From the NCBI RefSeq assembly GCF_002910915.1, contig NZ_NEUF01000060.1, forward strand, positions 1 through 46,264: a stretch of DNA of 46,264 bases. Reading direction: 5' to 3'. How positions within the stretch are numbered: position 1 is the stretch's first letter; the number at the start of each line of letters is the position of its first letter. Source of the stretch: Streptomyces sp. SM10 (GTDB lineage: Bacteria > Actinomycetota > Actinomycetes > Streptomycetales > Streptomycetaceae). The notes under the pieces were generated by a model. That model did no database searches. It was not told the origin of the DNA and saw nothing but the letters and a program-made list of their open reading frames with translations. Of this stretch, positions 28,429 through 36,412 are shown piece by piece. Position numbers and translations under genes: made by a program.

Positions 28429-29685
28429 TCAGCGGGGGGTACGCGCCCTGACCTGGTAGTGGTCGGCCACCACTTGGGCCATGGCACCGATGGGGTCGGC
28501 CTTCACCTGCTTCGCCGAGAAGTAGACGTGGCCGCCGACCTCCGGGTGACCGGCGGCCAGGTCGAGGTGGCGGGAGAGTTCGGCCGGATCCTGCCAGGCG
28601 GCGGGCTGGGCCGGGTCGCCGGCCTTGTAGAGCGCTTCCCCCACGTACAGCCCGACACCGGTGCCCCGGACCGTCTCGGCCCACCACGGCAGCAGCTTCG
28701 CGTAGTCGGCGGCCGAGAAGCCGATGTTCCAGTAGATCTGCGGGCAGATGTAGTCGATCCAGCCCTCCTTCACCCACTTACGGGTATCGGCGTGCAGATC
28801 GTCGTACGTCTGCACGCCGGCCGCGGTGTCGGATCCCAGCGGGTCGGTGGAGGAGTTGCGCCACACCGCGAAGGGGCTGATCCCGAACCGGACCCCGGGC
28901 CTGACCTCGGCGATCCGCGCGGCCGTCTCACGGACCAGCCGGTCGGTGTTGTCCCGGCGCCAGGCGGCCTTGCTCGCGAAGTCCCCGCCGTACGTCTCGT
29001 ACGCGGCGTCGTCGTCGAAGACCTGGCCCGCGACCGGGTACGGGTAGAAGTAGTCGTCCCAGTGCACCGCGTCGACGGCGTAGCGGCTCACCGCGTCGAG
29101 CATCGCGTCCTGGACGAACTTCCTGACCTCCGGGAGCCCCGGGTTGTAGTAGAGCTTGCCTCCGTAGGGAAGGACCCGGTCCGGGTGCAGCCGGGCGGGG
29201 TGCGAGGCGACGAGGCGTGAGGGGTCGGTGTGGTTCGCCACCCGGTAGGGGTTGAACCACGCGTGCAACTCCAGTCCGCGGGCGTGCGCCTCGCGCACCG
29301 CCGTGCCGAGCGGGTCCCATCCGGGGTCCTTGCCCTGGACCCCGGTGAGGCACTGGGCCCAGGGTTCGTACGACGAGGGCCACAGCGCGTCGGCGGTCGG
29401 CCGGACCTGGAGGACGACCGCGTTGAGCCGCAGGTCGACGGCGCGGTCCAGATGCGCGATCAGCTCCGTTTCCTGGGCCGCGGCGCTCAGCCCCGGCGCC
29501 GAGGGCCAGTCCAGGTTGGCGACCGTGGCGATCCACACCCCGCGCAGCTCGCCCGGCTCCGCCCTGCGGTGCCGGTGCCGGGGGGTACCCGGACCGTGTG
29601 CGGCGACGGCGTCACCCGCCGTCATCAGCGCGGCCACGGCGCTCGCCGCGCCCCACACCAAGGACCTCCGGCCCATACGACGCAT
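28429..29685 (-). CDS. Exported GHL10-type (family-10-like) glycoside hydrolase
   Basis: 418 aa. Tat-like start MRRMGRRSLVWG followed by an Ala-rich hydrophobic stretch ending AVAAHG. The TIM-barrel of the GHL10/DUF187 family follows: ELRGVWIATVANLDWPS, LNAVVLQVRPTADALWPS, LELHAWFNPYRV, AVHWDDYFYP with two Asp, and YICPQIYWNIGFS. These proteins are exported and are thought to act on cell-wall or other glycans, though few activities have been tested. About 185 bp separate it from the divergent 3-hydroxybutyryl-CoA dehydrogenase gene. Confidence 0.85.
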   Translation of the reverse strand: MRRMGRRSLVWGAASAVAALMTAGDAVAAHGPGTPRHRHRRAEPGELRGVWIATVANLDWPSAPGLSAAAQETELIAHLDRAVDLRLNAVVLQVRPTADALWPSSYEPWAQCLTGVQGKDPGWDPLGTAVREAHARGLELHAWFNPYRVANHTDPSRLVASHPARLHPDRVLPYGGKLYYNPGLPEVRKFVQDAMLDAVSRYAVDAVHWDDYFYPYPVAGQVFDDDAAYETYGGDFASKAAWRRDNTDRLVRETAARIAEVRPGVRFGISPFAVWRNSSTDPLGSDTAAGVQTYDDLHADTRKWVKEGWIDYICPQIYWNIGFSAADYAKLLPWWAETVRGTGVGLYVGEALYKAGDPAQPAAWQDPAELSRHLDLAAGHPEVGGHVYFSAKQVKADPIGAMAQVVADHYQVRARTPR

Positions 29686-29871
29686 GTGCGTACCTTTCTT
29701 ACCGCTTGTTCGCGTATGTCATGTCAACAGTGCGTGACGCAGATCATGCCCGCTGTCGGACCGTTCGACCCGCGGCTCACCCGAACCTGAACGCGGGTTA
29801 ACGTCATGGGGTCGAGGCGGCCACCGGAACCAAGCGGGAACTGCCGCACGAAGATCAGCGAAAGGCACGAG

Positions 29872-30741
29872 GTGACGGACTCTATGGCCGACATTGCACG
29901 CGTCGGAGTGGTCGGCTGTGGCCAGATGGGCGCAGGCATCGCGGAGGTGTGCGCTCGCAGCGGTCTCGAGGTCAAGGTGGCCGAGACCACCGGCGAGGCG
30001 CTGGAGATAGGGCGTACCCGGCTCCACAACTCCCTCTCCAAGGCCGCGGAACGCGGCAAGATCACCGCGGAGGAGCGGGACGAGACCCTCGCCCGTCTCA
30101 GCTTCACCACCGACCTCGGCGAGTTCGCCGACCGCGATCTCGTGATCGAGGCCGTGGTGGAGAACGAGCAGGTCAAGACGGAGATCTTCCAGGTGCTCGA
30201 CCAGGTGGTGACCCGCCCGGACGCCATCCTCGCCTCGAACACCTCCTCCATCCCGCTGGTGAAGCTGGCCGTGGCGACGTCCCGGCCGGACCAGGTCATC
30301 GGCATCCACTTCTTCAACCCGGCCCCGGTGCAGCGGCTCGTCGAGCTGATCCCGGCGCTGACGACGTCCGACGAGACGATAAAGCGCGCCGAGGCCGTCG
30401 TGCAGGACGTGCTCGACAAGCACCCCATCCGCGCCCAGGACCGTTCGGGCTTCGTCGTCAACGCCCTGCTTATCCCGTACCTTCTCTCGGCGATCCGGAT
30501 GTTCGAGTCGGGCATCGCCAGTCGCGAGGACATCGACAACGGCATGGAGATGGGCTGCGCCCACCCCATGGGCCCGCTGAAGCTCGCCGACCTGATCGGC
30601 CTGGACACCGTGGCCTCGGTCGCCGACTCGATGTACGCGGAGTACAAGGAGCCGCTGTACGCCGCTCCCCCGCTGCTCCAGCGGATGGTCGACGCGGGCC
30701 GGCTCGGCCGCAAGACGGGCTCGGGCTTCTACGCCTACTGA
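29872..30741 (+). CDS. 3-hydroxybutyryl-CoA dehydrogenase
   Basis: 289 aa. NAD(P)-dependent oxidation of 3-hydroxyacyl-CoA, or the reverse, in acyl-CoA metabolism. Rossmann loop VGVVGCGQMGAGIAEVCARSG, then DLVIEAVVENEQ, SNTSSIP, and GIHFFNPAPV with the catalytic His. The C-terminal helical domain (SGFVVNALLIPYL, GAHPMGPLKL in the form CAHPMGPLKL) is complete. GTG at 29872 is taken as start, but ATG at 29884 with GAGG upstream is almost as good. The last 110 bp are duplicated 11 kb away at 41981-42093. A hairpin follows the stop. Confidence 0.93.
   Translation: MTDSMADIARVGVVGCGQMGAGIAEVCARSGLEVKVAETTGEALEIGRTRLHNSLSKAAERGKITAEERDETLARLSFTTDLGEFADRDLVIEAVVENEQVKTEIFQVLDQVVTRPDAILASNTSSIPLVKLAVATSRPDQVIGIHFFNPAPVQRLVELIPALTTSDETIKRAEAVVQDVLDKHPIRAQDRSGFVVNALLIPYLLSAIRMFESGIASREDIDNGMEMGCAHPMGPLKLADLIGLDTVASVADSMYAEYKEPLYAAPPLLQRMVDAGRLGRKTGSGFYAY
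30632..30741 (+). repeat. Left copy of the dehydrogenase 3'-end direct repeat
   Basis: The last 110 bp of the dehydrogenase gene. They are repeated in the same direction at 41981-42093 with seven substitutions and one 3-bp insertion. Five of the seven substitutions are silent. The two longest identical blocks are 29 and 26 bp. Confidence 0.92.
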
Positions 30742-30755
30742 CCGTCCTACCGGCG

Positions 30756-30789
30756 GCCCCGGCGCTCATGCAGTCGGGACCGCCGGGGC
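30756..30789 (+). terminator. Terminator after the dehydrogenase gene
   Basis: GCCCCGGCG (30756-30764) with CGCCGGGGC (30781-30789), 16-nt loop, 14 bp after the stop. No matching hairpin was noticed after the right copy of the repeat. Confidence 0.6.
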
Positions 30790-31304
30790 GCGTTCCGCGA
30801 GGTCAGGACCGTGTGCGGCCCGAAGAACCTAGTCTGCCACTGGCGACGGCACGGATGCGCGGGCCCGAAGCCCTGGGCCTTTCGGCGCTGTCGCAGCCTT
30901 CCTTGCTTGTACTGCGAAGGCTCCCTCGGATGTCCCTCCGACAGAGCCTGAACGTCCCTGAAAGTCCCTGGCGACCCGGACACGGGACCTACGCATGACG
31001 AGACCGAGAGCGACCGTGCCGGGTGGTTCCGCACCTTGCTGTCTGATGACGTTTTCCCAGATCAGCCCATGTCCGACAGGCTCCCTCGTGCGGCCTCGTA
31101 CTGGCTCGTCCAGAGGCGTCTGTCCACCGGCTGTCCACCGGAGCGCGTCTTCGATGGCCGTCCGTGGCTCCACCTGCTTGCGCTGATGGAACGGACGATT
31201 CCGATGTGTGCGCTGGGAAACGCCCTTGTCAGGGCCCCGCAACCGTCGCACGCTGTCGGACATTGGGTTGTTGGTCGCGCGGCCTGAGCGAGATGGACAC
31301 TGGA
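30790..31304. other. Non-coding left end of the accessory region
   Basis: No frame in these 515 bp reads as a known protein. Weak frames exist (for instance 31036-31287 on the plus strand), but none has a ribosome site or recognisable motifs. The one structured part is a degenerate repeat array at 30919-30970. Its composition is less biased than that of neighbouring genes, consistent with non-coding or decayed DNA. Confidence 0.6.
30919..30970. repeat. Five degenerate 10-11 bp tandem units
   Basis: Reading the plus strand, the units are GGCTCCCTCGG, ATGTCCCTCCG, ACAGAGCCTG, AACGTCCCTG and AAAGTCCCTG. Four of five hold the core TCCCT, at 30922, 30933, 30955 and 30965, that is about one helical turn or two apart. 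A similar AAGTCCCTGACG occurs once near the right end of the region at 41904. Confidence 0.6.
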
Positions 31305-32072
31305 CTACTGGGCGGTGTAGCCGCCGTCGACCGGGAGAGCGACGCCGGTGACGTAGCTGGCGCCGTCGCTGCACAGCCACAGGACGGCCTGGGCGATCTC
31401 TTCGGGGGTGCCGAGCCGGTCGATGGCTTGGCCTCCTTCGGCTTGGTCGCGGTCGAGTTCTCCGCCCTCGACCATGGCGTCGACCATCGGGGTGCCGATC
31501 GTGCCGGGACACACCGCGTTGATCCTCACCCCGCGCGAGCCGTATTCGAGGGCGGCGCTCTTGGTCAGGCCGATGACGCCGTGCTTGGAGGCGTGGTAGG
31601 CGGCGCGGCCAGGGTTGCCGACGAGGCCGCCGAGGGAGGAGCAGTTGACGATCGCGCCGCTGCCCTGGGTGCGCATGTGGCGCAGTTCGTGCTTGGTGCT
31701 CGCCCAGATGCCGCGCAGGTTGATGTCTTGGACGCGGTCGAACTGGTCGGCGCTCTCGTCGGCGGCGTCGGTGGGCGGGGGCATGATCCCGGCGTTGTTG
31801 TAGGCCATGTCGAGCCGTCCGAAGGCTTCGACGGTGCGGTCGACGGCGGCGGCGACCTGGTCCTCGTCGGTGACGTCGCAGACCAGCGCAAGGACCTGTT
31901 GGCCGTCGTCGGCGAGCTGCTTCGCGGCGGCGTTGACGGCGTCCTCGTTGATGTCGGCGAGGGCGACGGCCGCGCCTGCTTCGGCGAAGGCGCGGGCGGT
32001 GGCCAGACCCATGCCGGAGGACGCGCCGGTGACGAAGGCGACCTGACCGGTGAAGTCGTAGGTGGGGTTCAT
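31305..32072 (-). CDS. Short-chain dehydrogenase/reductase (classical SDR)
   Basis: 255 aa. Complete classical SDR: cofactor loop VTGASSGMGLATARAF, YNNAG, INCSS-type NCSSLGG serine, and the YHASK active site, then CPGTIGTPMVD. The Asp after strand 2 (ADINED) suggests NAD rather than NADP. Start at 32072 (MNPTYDF) with GGGAG upstream. Last gene of the six-gene minus-strand operon, 37 bp after the exporter gene. Substrate not known; an alcohol, aldehyde or quinone is likely given the neighbours. Confidence 0.9.
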   Translation of the reverse strand: MNPTYDFTGQVAFVTGASSGMGLATARAFAEAGAAVALADINEDAVNAAAKQLADDGQQVLALVCDVTDEDQVAAAVDRTVEAFGRLDMAYNNAGIMPPPTDAADESADQFDRVQDINLRGIWASTKHELRHMRTQGSGAIVNCSSLGGLVGNPGRAAYHASKHGVIGLTKSAALEYGSRGVRINAVCPGTIGTPMVDAMVEGGELDRDQAEGGQAIDRLGTPEEIAQAVLWLCSDGASYVTGVALPVDGGYTAQ

Positions 32073-32109
32073 GACGATGGCTCCCAACAAGGTTGTACGT
32101 GAGCGGAGT

Positions 32110-33372
32110 TCAGCGTGCGGTCGTATCCGTGGCGGTGGTGTTGGCTGCCGGTTCGGCGGCGGTGTCGGTGGTGTGGTGGGCGACGATCCGGGAGGGGCCG
32201 GTGGTGCCGCGCAGCGCGAGGGCGATCAGAGGCAGCAGGGTGAGAACGGCGAAGACCGCGCCGACCAGGGCCGGACCGGTCAGGCCGAGCGAGGAGTCCA
32301 GGGCCCGCCCGGCGACGAGGGAACCGGCGGCGATGCCGGTGTTGTAACCGGAGGTGGTCAGCGCCGAGGTCAGGGTGGGGGCGTCGCCTGCGAAGCGGAC
32401 GGCGAGGGAGGTGACGACCGGGTTGACGGTGAACCCGGCCAAGGCCATGCCGAACACCAGGATCACGGCGGCCACGGCGCTGTCGGAGGCGGGGATCAGG
32501 GCCAGCAGGATGAGGGAGGTGGCGGCCGACGCGGTGATCGTGGTGACCATCGGGCGGTGGCCCCCGAGCCGTCCGCCGATCCCGGTGCCGCCCAGCGCAC
32601 CGATACCGAACGCGATCAGCACCAGCGGTACGGCGCCGGCCGGGATTCCCGCCCGGTCGGTCAGCAGCGGCGTGATGTAGGTGTACGTCGCCAGGACCCC
32701 GCCCATGATCAGCACGGCCGCGCCGAGGGCCAGCCACAGCCGCCCCTGGCGAAGGGCCCGGACCTCGGCGCGCACGGAGACTTCGGCCCGCTGCTCGGTG
32801 CGGGGGATGAACCGGCCGACGAATGCGGCGGCGAGCGCGGCGAGGACGGCGAGCGCCCAGAAGGGGCCGCGCCAGCCGGTGTGGTGGCCGACGAACGAGC
32901 CGATCGGCACGCCGATGACGTTGGCCAGGGTGAGGCCGCCCATCATGACGCCGACCGCCCGGGTGGAGCGGGCAGGGCCCGCTGCGGTGGTGGCGATGAC
33001 GAAGCCGACGGCCCAGAAAGCTCCGGTGGCCAGGGCGGTCACCACGCGGGCGGTGAGCACGACGGTGAAGGAGGTGCTGAGCGCGGCGACGGCGTGGCCC
33101 AGGGCAAAGACGGCGAGGGCGCCGATGAGGGTGTGGCGCTGGGGCAGGCGCAGGGTGGCCATGGCCATGGTGGGCCCGCCGACGATCATCCCGACGGCGA
33201 ACGCGGTGATCAGGAGGCCGGCGTGGGACACGCTGACGTTCAGGTCGGCGGCCATCTCGGGCAGCAGTCCGGCGATGACGAACTCTGTGGTGCCCATCAG
33301 GAACGTGCCGGCGGCGAGCACCCAGACGACGTAGGGCAGCTTGCCGGTGGCGGACCCGGTGGCGGAGGGCAT
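32110..33372 (-). CDS. MFS exporter, DHA1 (12-TM) family
   Basis: 420 aa, 12 membrane helices. The first helix contains the family start GTFLMGTTEFVIAGLLPEMA, typical of the AraJ/Cmx/NepI-type drug and sugar efflux pumps. ANVIGVPIGSFVG in helix 5 is the antiporter motif C. Start ATG at 33372 with GGGAAGAAG upstream. It lies between the lipoprotein and the last SDR in the operon, 44 and 37 bp from them. The substrate cannot be named. The C-terminal tail is Thr/Ala-rich and low in complexity. Confidence 0.88.
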   Translation of the reverse strand: MPSATGSATGKLPYVVWVLAAGTFLMGTTEFVIAGLLPEMAADLNVSVSHAGLLITAFAVGMIVGGPTMAMATLRLPQRHTLIGALAVFALGHAVAALSTSFTVVLTARVVTALATGAFWAVGFVIATTAAGPARSTRAVGVMMGGLTLANVIGVPIGSFVGHHTGWRGPFWALAVLAALAAAFVGRFIPRTEQRAEVSVRAEVRALRQGRLWLALGAAVLIMGGVLATYTYITPLLTDRAGIPAGAVPLVLIAFGIGALGGTGIGGRLGGHRPMVTTITASAATSLILLALIPASDSAVAAVILVFGMALAGFTVNPVVTSLAVRFAGDAPTLTSALTTSGYNTGIAAGSLVAGRALDSSLGLTGPALVGAVFAVLTLLPLIALALRGTTGPSRIVAHHTTDTAAEPAANTTATDTTAR

Positions 33373-33416
33373 GCGAAAACTTCTTCCCGTGCGAGGAGGG
33401 GCGGTGCTGGGGGAGG

Positions 33417-33959
33417 TCAGGAGGCGGCCTCGATGGTGATCCGGTCGGCCCCGGACAGCACATCGGCGTCGGCGTCGATGTGGCCGAGGACCAGGAGGTC
33501 GGAGGAGGCGGAGGGGCCGTCCTTGTAGAAGATGGCGAGGTTGCCCCACGGGGCGAAGTAGGCGAGGTCCCCGGCCTTCGGTGCCTGCGGTTCGGGCGCG
33601 TTCTCGGTGGTCAGCTTCCTGGGCGGGTCGGCGATCCGCTCGGTCCCGTGGAAGTCCTCCAAATCCAGGGTGAGCGGGAGCAGGGAGGCCAGGTCGCGGG
33701 CGGCGGGGCTGTCGTTCAGGGTCGCCTCGACCTCTTGGCCGTCGATGGTGACGCGGATGTCCATCGGAGTGCTCCTGTCTGATCCGGTCGGACTCGCCGA
33801 CGCCGAAGCAGGCGTGGAGGCGGGGGCGGACGACGAGACGGAAGCGGTGGTGGGGGTCTGCTCGGCGGACGAGTCGTCGGAGCAGGCGGTCGCGACCAGC
33901 AGCAGCGCACCGGTGCCGGCGGTGGCGGTCAGGGCGCGGCGGATGGTGAAGGCGGTCAT
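33417..33959 (-). CDS. Lipoprotein with a cyclophilin-like domain
   Basis: 180 aa. N-terminal signal with lipobox LVATAC (Cys about residue 26), then a Ser/Thr/Ala/Pro-rich linker of 35 residues, then a compact domain starting MDIRVTIDGQEVEATLND. This domain, with LPLTLDLEDFHGTERI, LAYFAPWGNLAIFYKDG and LVLGHIDAD, resembles the small cyclophilin-like family found near redox enzymes. True peptidyl-prolyl isomerase residues were not identified. It overlaps the upstream SDR gene by 4 bp. Membrane-anchored, outside the cell. Confidence 0.72.
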   Translation of the reverse strand: MTAFTIRRALTATAGTGALLLVATACSDDSSAEQTPTTASVSSSAPASTPASASASPTGSDRSTPMDIRVTIDGQEVEATLNDSPAARDLASLLPLTLDLEDFHGTERIADPPRKLTTENAPEPQAPKAGDLAYFAPWGNLAIFYKDGPSASSDLLVLGHIDADADVLSGADRITIEAAS

Positions 33960-34639
33960 GGGGTGCCGTCCTGCGGGTCGGGCATGGGCTCGGTGTAGTG
34001 CCGGAAGCCCGTGCGGCCGGTGTGCAGGCCGTACAGCAGCTCGGCCAGCTTCTCGGGGCTTGAGGTCGTGGAGTCGGGGCTGATCGCCCCGGGCACGATG
34101 AGCTGCGTGACGTGGATGTTCTCCGGCGCGAGGGCGGTGTGCAGCATCTGCGCGTACGCGCTCTCGCCGGCGAACGCGATGGAGGTGCCGGCCACGGTGC
34201 CCTTCGGGCGCACAGCGCTGCCGCCGTTGACGAACAGCAGACTGCCCCGCCCCAGCTCCCGCATGCTGGGCAGGACCGCGTTCACGCAGGTGACCGGCGC
34301 CTTGACGGAGAAGGCCAGCGGGGCGTCCAGGTCGGCGGCGGTGGTCTCCAGCACCGGCTTCATGAAGTCGGTTCGCGGTACGGGGCTGTACTGCAGGATC
34401 TCGATGGGCCCCAGGTCCTCGACCGCGGCGTGCAGGGCTCGGATCAGCGCGTCGGGGTCGAGGACGTCGGCGGTGTAGCCGCGTGCCCGGATTCCGTCGC
34501 CGTCGAGCGCGGCCACCAGATCATCGAGATGCCCCTGGTCGCGGGACAGGAGTGCGACGGTGTGGCCCGCCTTGCCGAAGCGGCGGGCGGCAGCCAGGCC
34601 CAGGCCGGGGCCGGCGCCGACGAGAGCGAAGGTGGTCAC
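33956..34639 (-). CDS. SDR-fold oxidoreductase without the YxxxK motif
   Basis: 227 aa. The cofactor loop VGAGPGLGLAAARRFG is clear and the LSRDQGHLDDL segment follows strand 2 as in SDRs. The serine site is VNGGSAV. Where classical SDRs have YxxxK, this protein reads AYAQMLHTAL, so the lysine is absent. This may make it a divergent or non-catalytic member, or a family with another proton path. The ribosome site is GAGGAGAACC. It follows the cupin gene after 95 bp and overlaps the lipoprotein gene by 4 bp. Confidence 0.8.
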   Translation of the reverse strand: MTTFALVGAGPGLGLAAARRFGKAGHTVALLSRDQGHLDDLVAALDGDGIRARGYTADVLDPDALIRALHAAVEDLGPIEILQYSPVPRTDFMKPVLETTAADLDAPLAFSVKAPVTCVNAVLPSMRELGRGSLLFVNGGSAVRPKGTVAGTSIAFAGESAYAQMLHTALAPENIHVTQLIVPGAISPDSTTSSPEKLAELLYGLHTGRTGFRHYTEPMPDPQDGTP

Positions 34640-34734
34640 GGTGGTTCTCCTCTACGAATGGGGCGATGCGGGGCCCATCGGCCCCGCCGCAGGAAGCGGG
34701 GCGGTTCCCGGGTGGGGGACGGTGCCGGCCGGGT

Positions 34735-35145
34735 TCAGCCGGTGGCCGGAGCGGCGTGGTACTCCTCGTCGCTGACGGGGTTCAGCCAGTGCACGACGTC
34801 GTGGTCGGCGTCGCCCTCGTTGATGGCCAGGTGGACCATCAGCCGGTTCGGTGCGGCACCGTGCCAGTGCTCCTCGTCGGCCTCGAACAGGACGCGGTCG
34901 CCGGGCCGGAGGACCTCCACCGGTCCGCCCCGCCGCTGGCACAGGCCGATCCCTTCGGTGACGAAGACGGTCTGGCCCAGCGGGTGCCGGTGCCAGTGGG
35001 TCCGGGCGCCCGGCATGAAGTGCACCAGGGAGGCGGTGACCCTCGACGGGGCGGGGGCCGCGGCGACGGCGTCGATGTAGACGTCGCCGGTGAACCAGTC
35101 CTCCGGCCCCTTGGCGGTGTCGATCGAGCTGCGGGTGATCTGCAC
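34735..35145 (-). CDS. Single-domain cupin protein
   Basis: 136 aa. Cupin motif 1 is THWHRHPLGQTVFVTEG, with two or three His and a Gln where Glu is usual. Motif 2 is PGDRVLFEADEEHWHGA. A metal-binding beta barrel is expected. Proteins of this size near SDR and alcohol dehydrogenase genes are often annotated as cupins in quinone or aldehyde detoxification units, but the reaction is unknown. It lies 29 bp after the zinc dehydrogenase in the operon. Confidence 0.85.
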   Translation of the reverse strand: MQITRSSIDTAKGPEDWFTGDVYIDAVAAAPAPSRVTASLVHFMPGARTHWHRHPLGQTVFVTEGIGLCQRRGGPVEVLRPGDRVLFEADEEHWHGAAPNRLMVHLAINEGDADHDVVHWLNPVSDEEYHAAPATG

Positions 35146-35174
35146 GGAGAGTCTCCTCGTACGAGTGGGCGGCG

Positions 35175-36191
35175 TCAGGGGGTCAGGAGCGTCTTGATGG
35201 CGCGGCGCTCATCCATGGCCTTGTAGCCCTCGGCGACTTGGTCGAGGGGGAGGGTGAGGTCGAAGACCTTGCCCGGGTCGATCGCACCCGTGAGGACGCG
35301 GTCGATGAGGTCGGGAAGGTAGCGGCGTACGGGGGCGGGGCCGCCGCGCAGGCCGACGTGGGAGAAGAACAGCTCCTGCCCGTCGATGGCCACCTCGTGC
35401 GGGACGCCGACGAAGCCGACGTTCCCGCCCGGGCGGGCCGACTGGAGGGCCTGGCTCATGGACTGCGCGGTGCCGACGCACTCCAGGACGCTGTCCGCGC
35501 CGATCCCGCCGGTCAGCTCCTTGATCCGGGCCACGCCTTCCTCGCCGCGCTCGGCGACGATGTCGGTGGCGCCGAACTCCCGGGCGAGCTTCTGCCTCGG
35601 CTCGTGACGGGACATGGCGATGATCCGCTCCGCCCCCAGCTCCTTCGCGGCGATGACCGCGCACAGGCCGACCGCGCCATCACCGACGACCACGGCGGTC
35701 GAACCGGGCTTGACCTCGGCTGCCTCCGCGGCCCACCAGCCGGTGCCCATCACATCCGAGACGGCCAGCAACCCCGGCCAGAACCGCTCGTCCGGCACAC
35801 CGTCGGTGGCCACCAGGGTGCCCTGCGCGTTGGGGATACGGACGTAGTCGGCCTGGCAGGTGGTCATGAACTCCACGTTCAGGCAGCTCGACTGGAACCC
35901 GTTGTGGCAGTTCGCACAGGTGTTGTCAGAGGTCGCGAACGAGCCGACGACCAGCTGGCCCGGCTTGACCGAGGTGACCTCGGAGCCGATCTCCTCGACG
36001 AAGCCGACGTACTCGTGGCCCATCGGGTGCGCGTGGTCGGTGGGCTCCGCGCCGCGGTAGGGCCACAGGTCCGACCCGCAGACGCAGGTCACGGCCGTGC
36101 GGATGATCGTGTCCGTCGGCTTGAGGATCTTCGGGTCCTGAAGGGTCTCGAAGCGGATGTCGCCGGGGGCGTGGATCACTGCGCCGCGCAT
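35175..36191 (-). CDS. Zinc-dependent alcohol dehydrogenase (MDR superfamily)
   Basis: 338 aa. Catalytic zinc ligands: Cys in TCVCGSDLWP and His-Glu in MGHEYVGF. The structural-zinc loop reads NTCANCHNGFQSSC, with three of the usual four Cys. Rossmann loop VVVGDGAVGLCAVIAAKELG. It is the first gene of a six-gene operon that diverges from the MmyB-like regulator, 221 bp away with a 25-bp palindrome between. Oxidation of an alcohol or reduction of an aldehyde is likely, substrate unknown. Confidence 0.92.
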   Translation of the reverse strand: MRGAVIHAPGDIRFETLQDPKILKPTDTIIRTAVTCVCGSDLWPYRGAEPTDHAHPMGHEYVGFVEEIGSEVTSVKPGQLVVGSFATSDNTCANCHNGFQSSCLNVEFMTTCQADYVRIPNAQGTLVATDGVPDERFWPGLLAVSDVMGTGWWAAEAAEVKPGSTAVVVGDGAVGLCAVIAAKELGAERIIAMSRHEPRQKLAREFGATDIVAERGEEGVARIKELTGGIGADSVLECVGTAQSMSQALQSARPGGNVGFVGVPHEVAIDGQELFFSHVGLRGGPAPVRRYLPDLIDRVLTGAIDPGKVFDLTLPLDQVAEGYKAMDERRAIKTLLTP

Positions 36192-36356
36192 GAGAGGGCT
36201 TCCTTCGCGTTTCCGGGTTCAGAGTGCGGACCCCGGAGCACGGGCGGCGTGCCGCCCGGCCGGGTGCGGAGCCCCGGTCCGACCACGGCGGCCGGGAGAA
36301 GGAGCACCACGCTGTCCAGGAAACTCCCTCGTCACGCGCGGATCGAGTCACTGACA

Positions 36357-36381
36357 AGGGATGTACCAGCAGTACATCCCT
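36357..36381. promoter_or_regulatory. Perfect 10-5-10 palindrome between operon and regulator
   Basis: Arms AGGGATGTAC (36357-36366) and GTACATCCCT (36372-36381), spacer CAGCA. It lies 32 bp before the regulator ATG (36413) and about 165 bp before the alcohol dehydrogenase start, so it would sit at or near the regulator promoter. Operator function is inferred. Confidence 0.75.
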
Positions 36382-36412
36382 ATGGCGGCGTGCGGGACGT
36401 ACCGTCGATGGC

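Noticed and set aside
30970..31010. Possible tRNA-derived attachment site, because the translation RRSRVRVA often comes from tRNA flanks
   Set aside because: No cloverleaf, T-loop GTTCGA or acceptor pairing could be found on either strand.
31036..31287. Possible 83-codon gene in the left end of the accessory region
   Set aside because: No ribosome site, no family resemblance and uneven codon bias. Left as non-coding.
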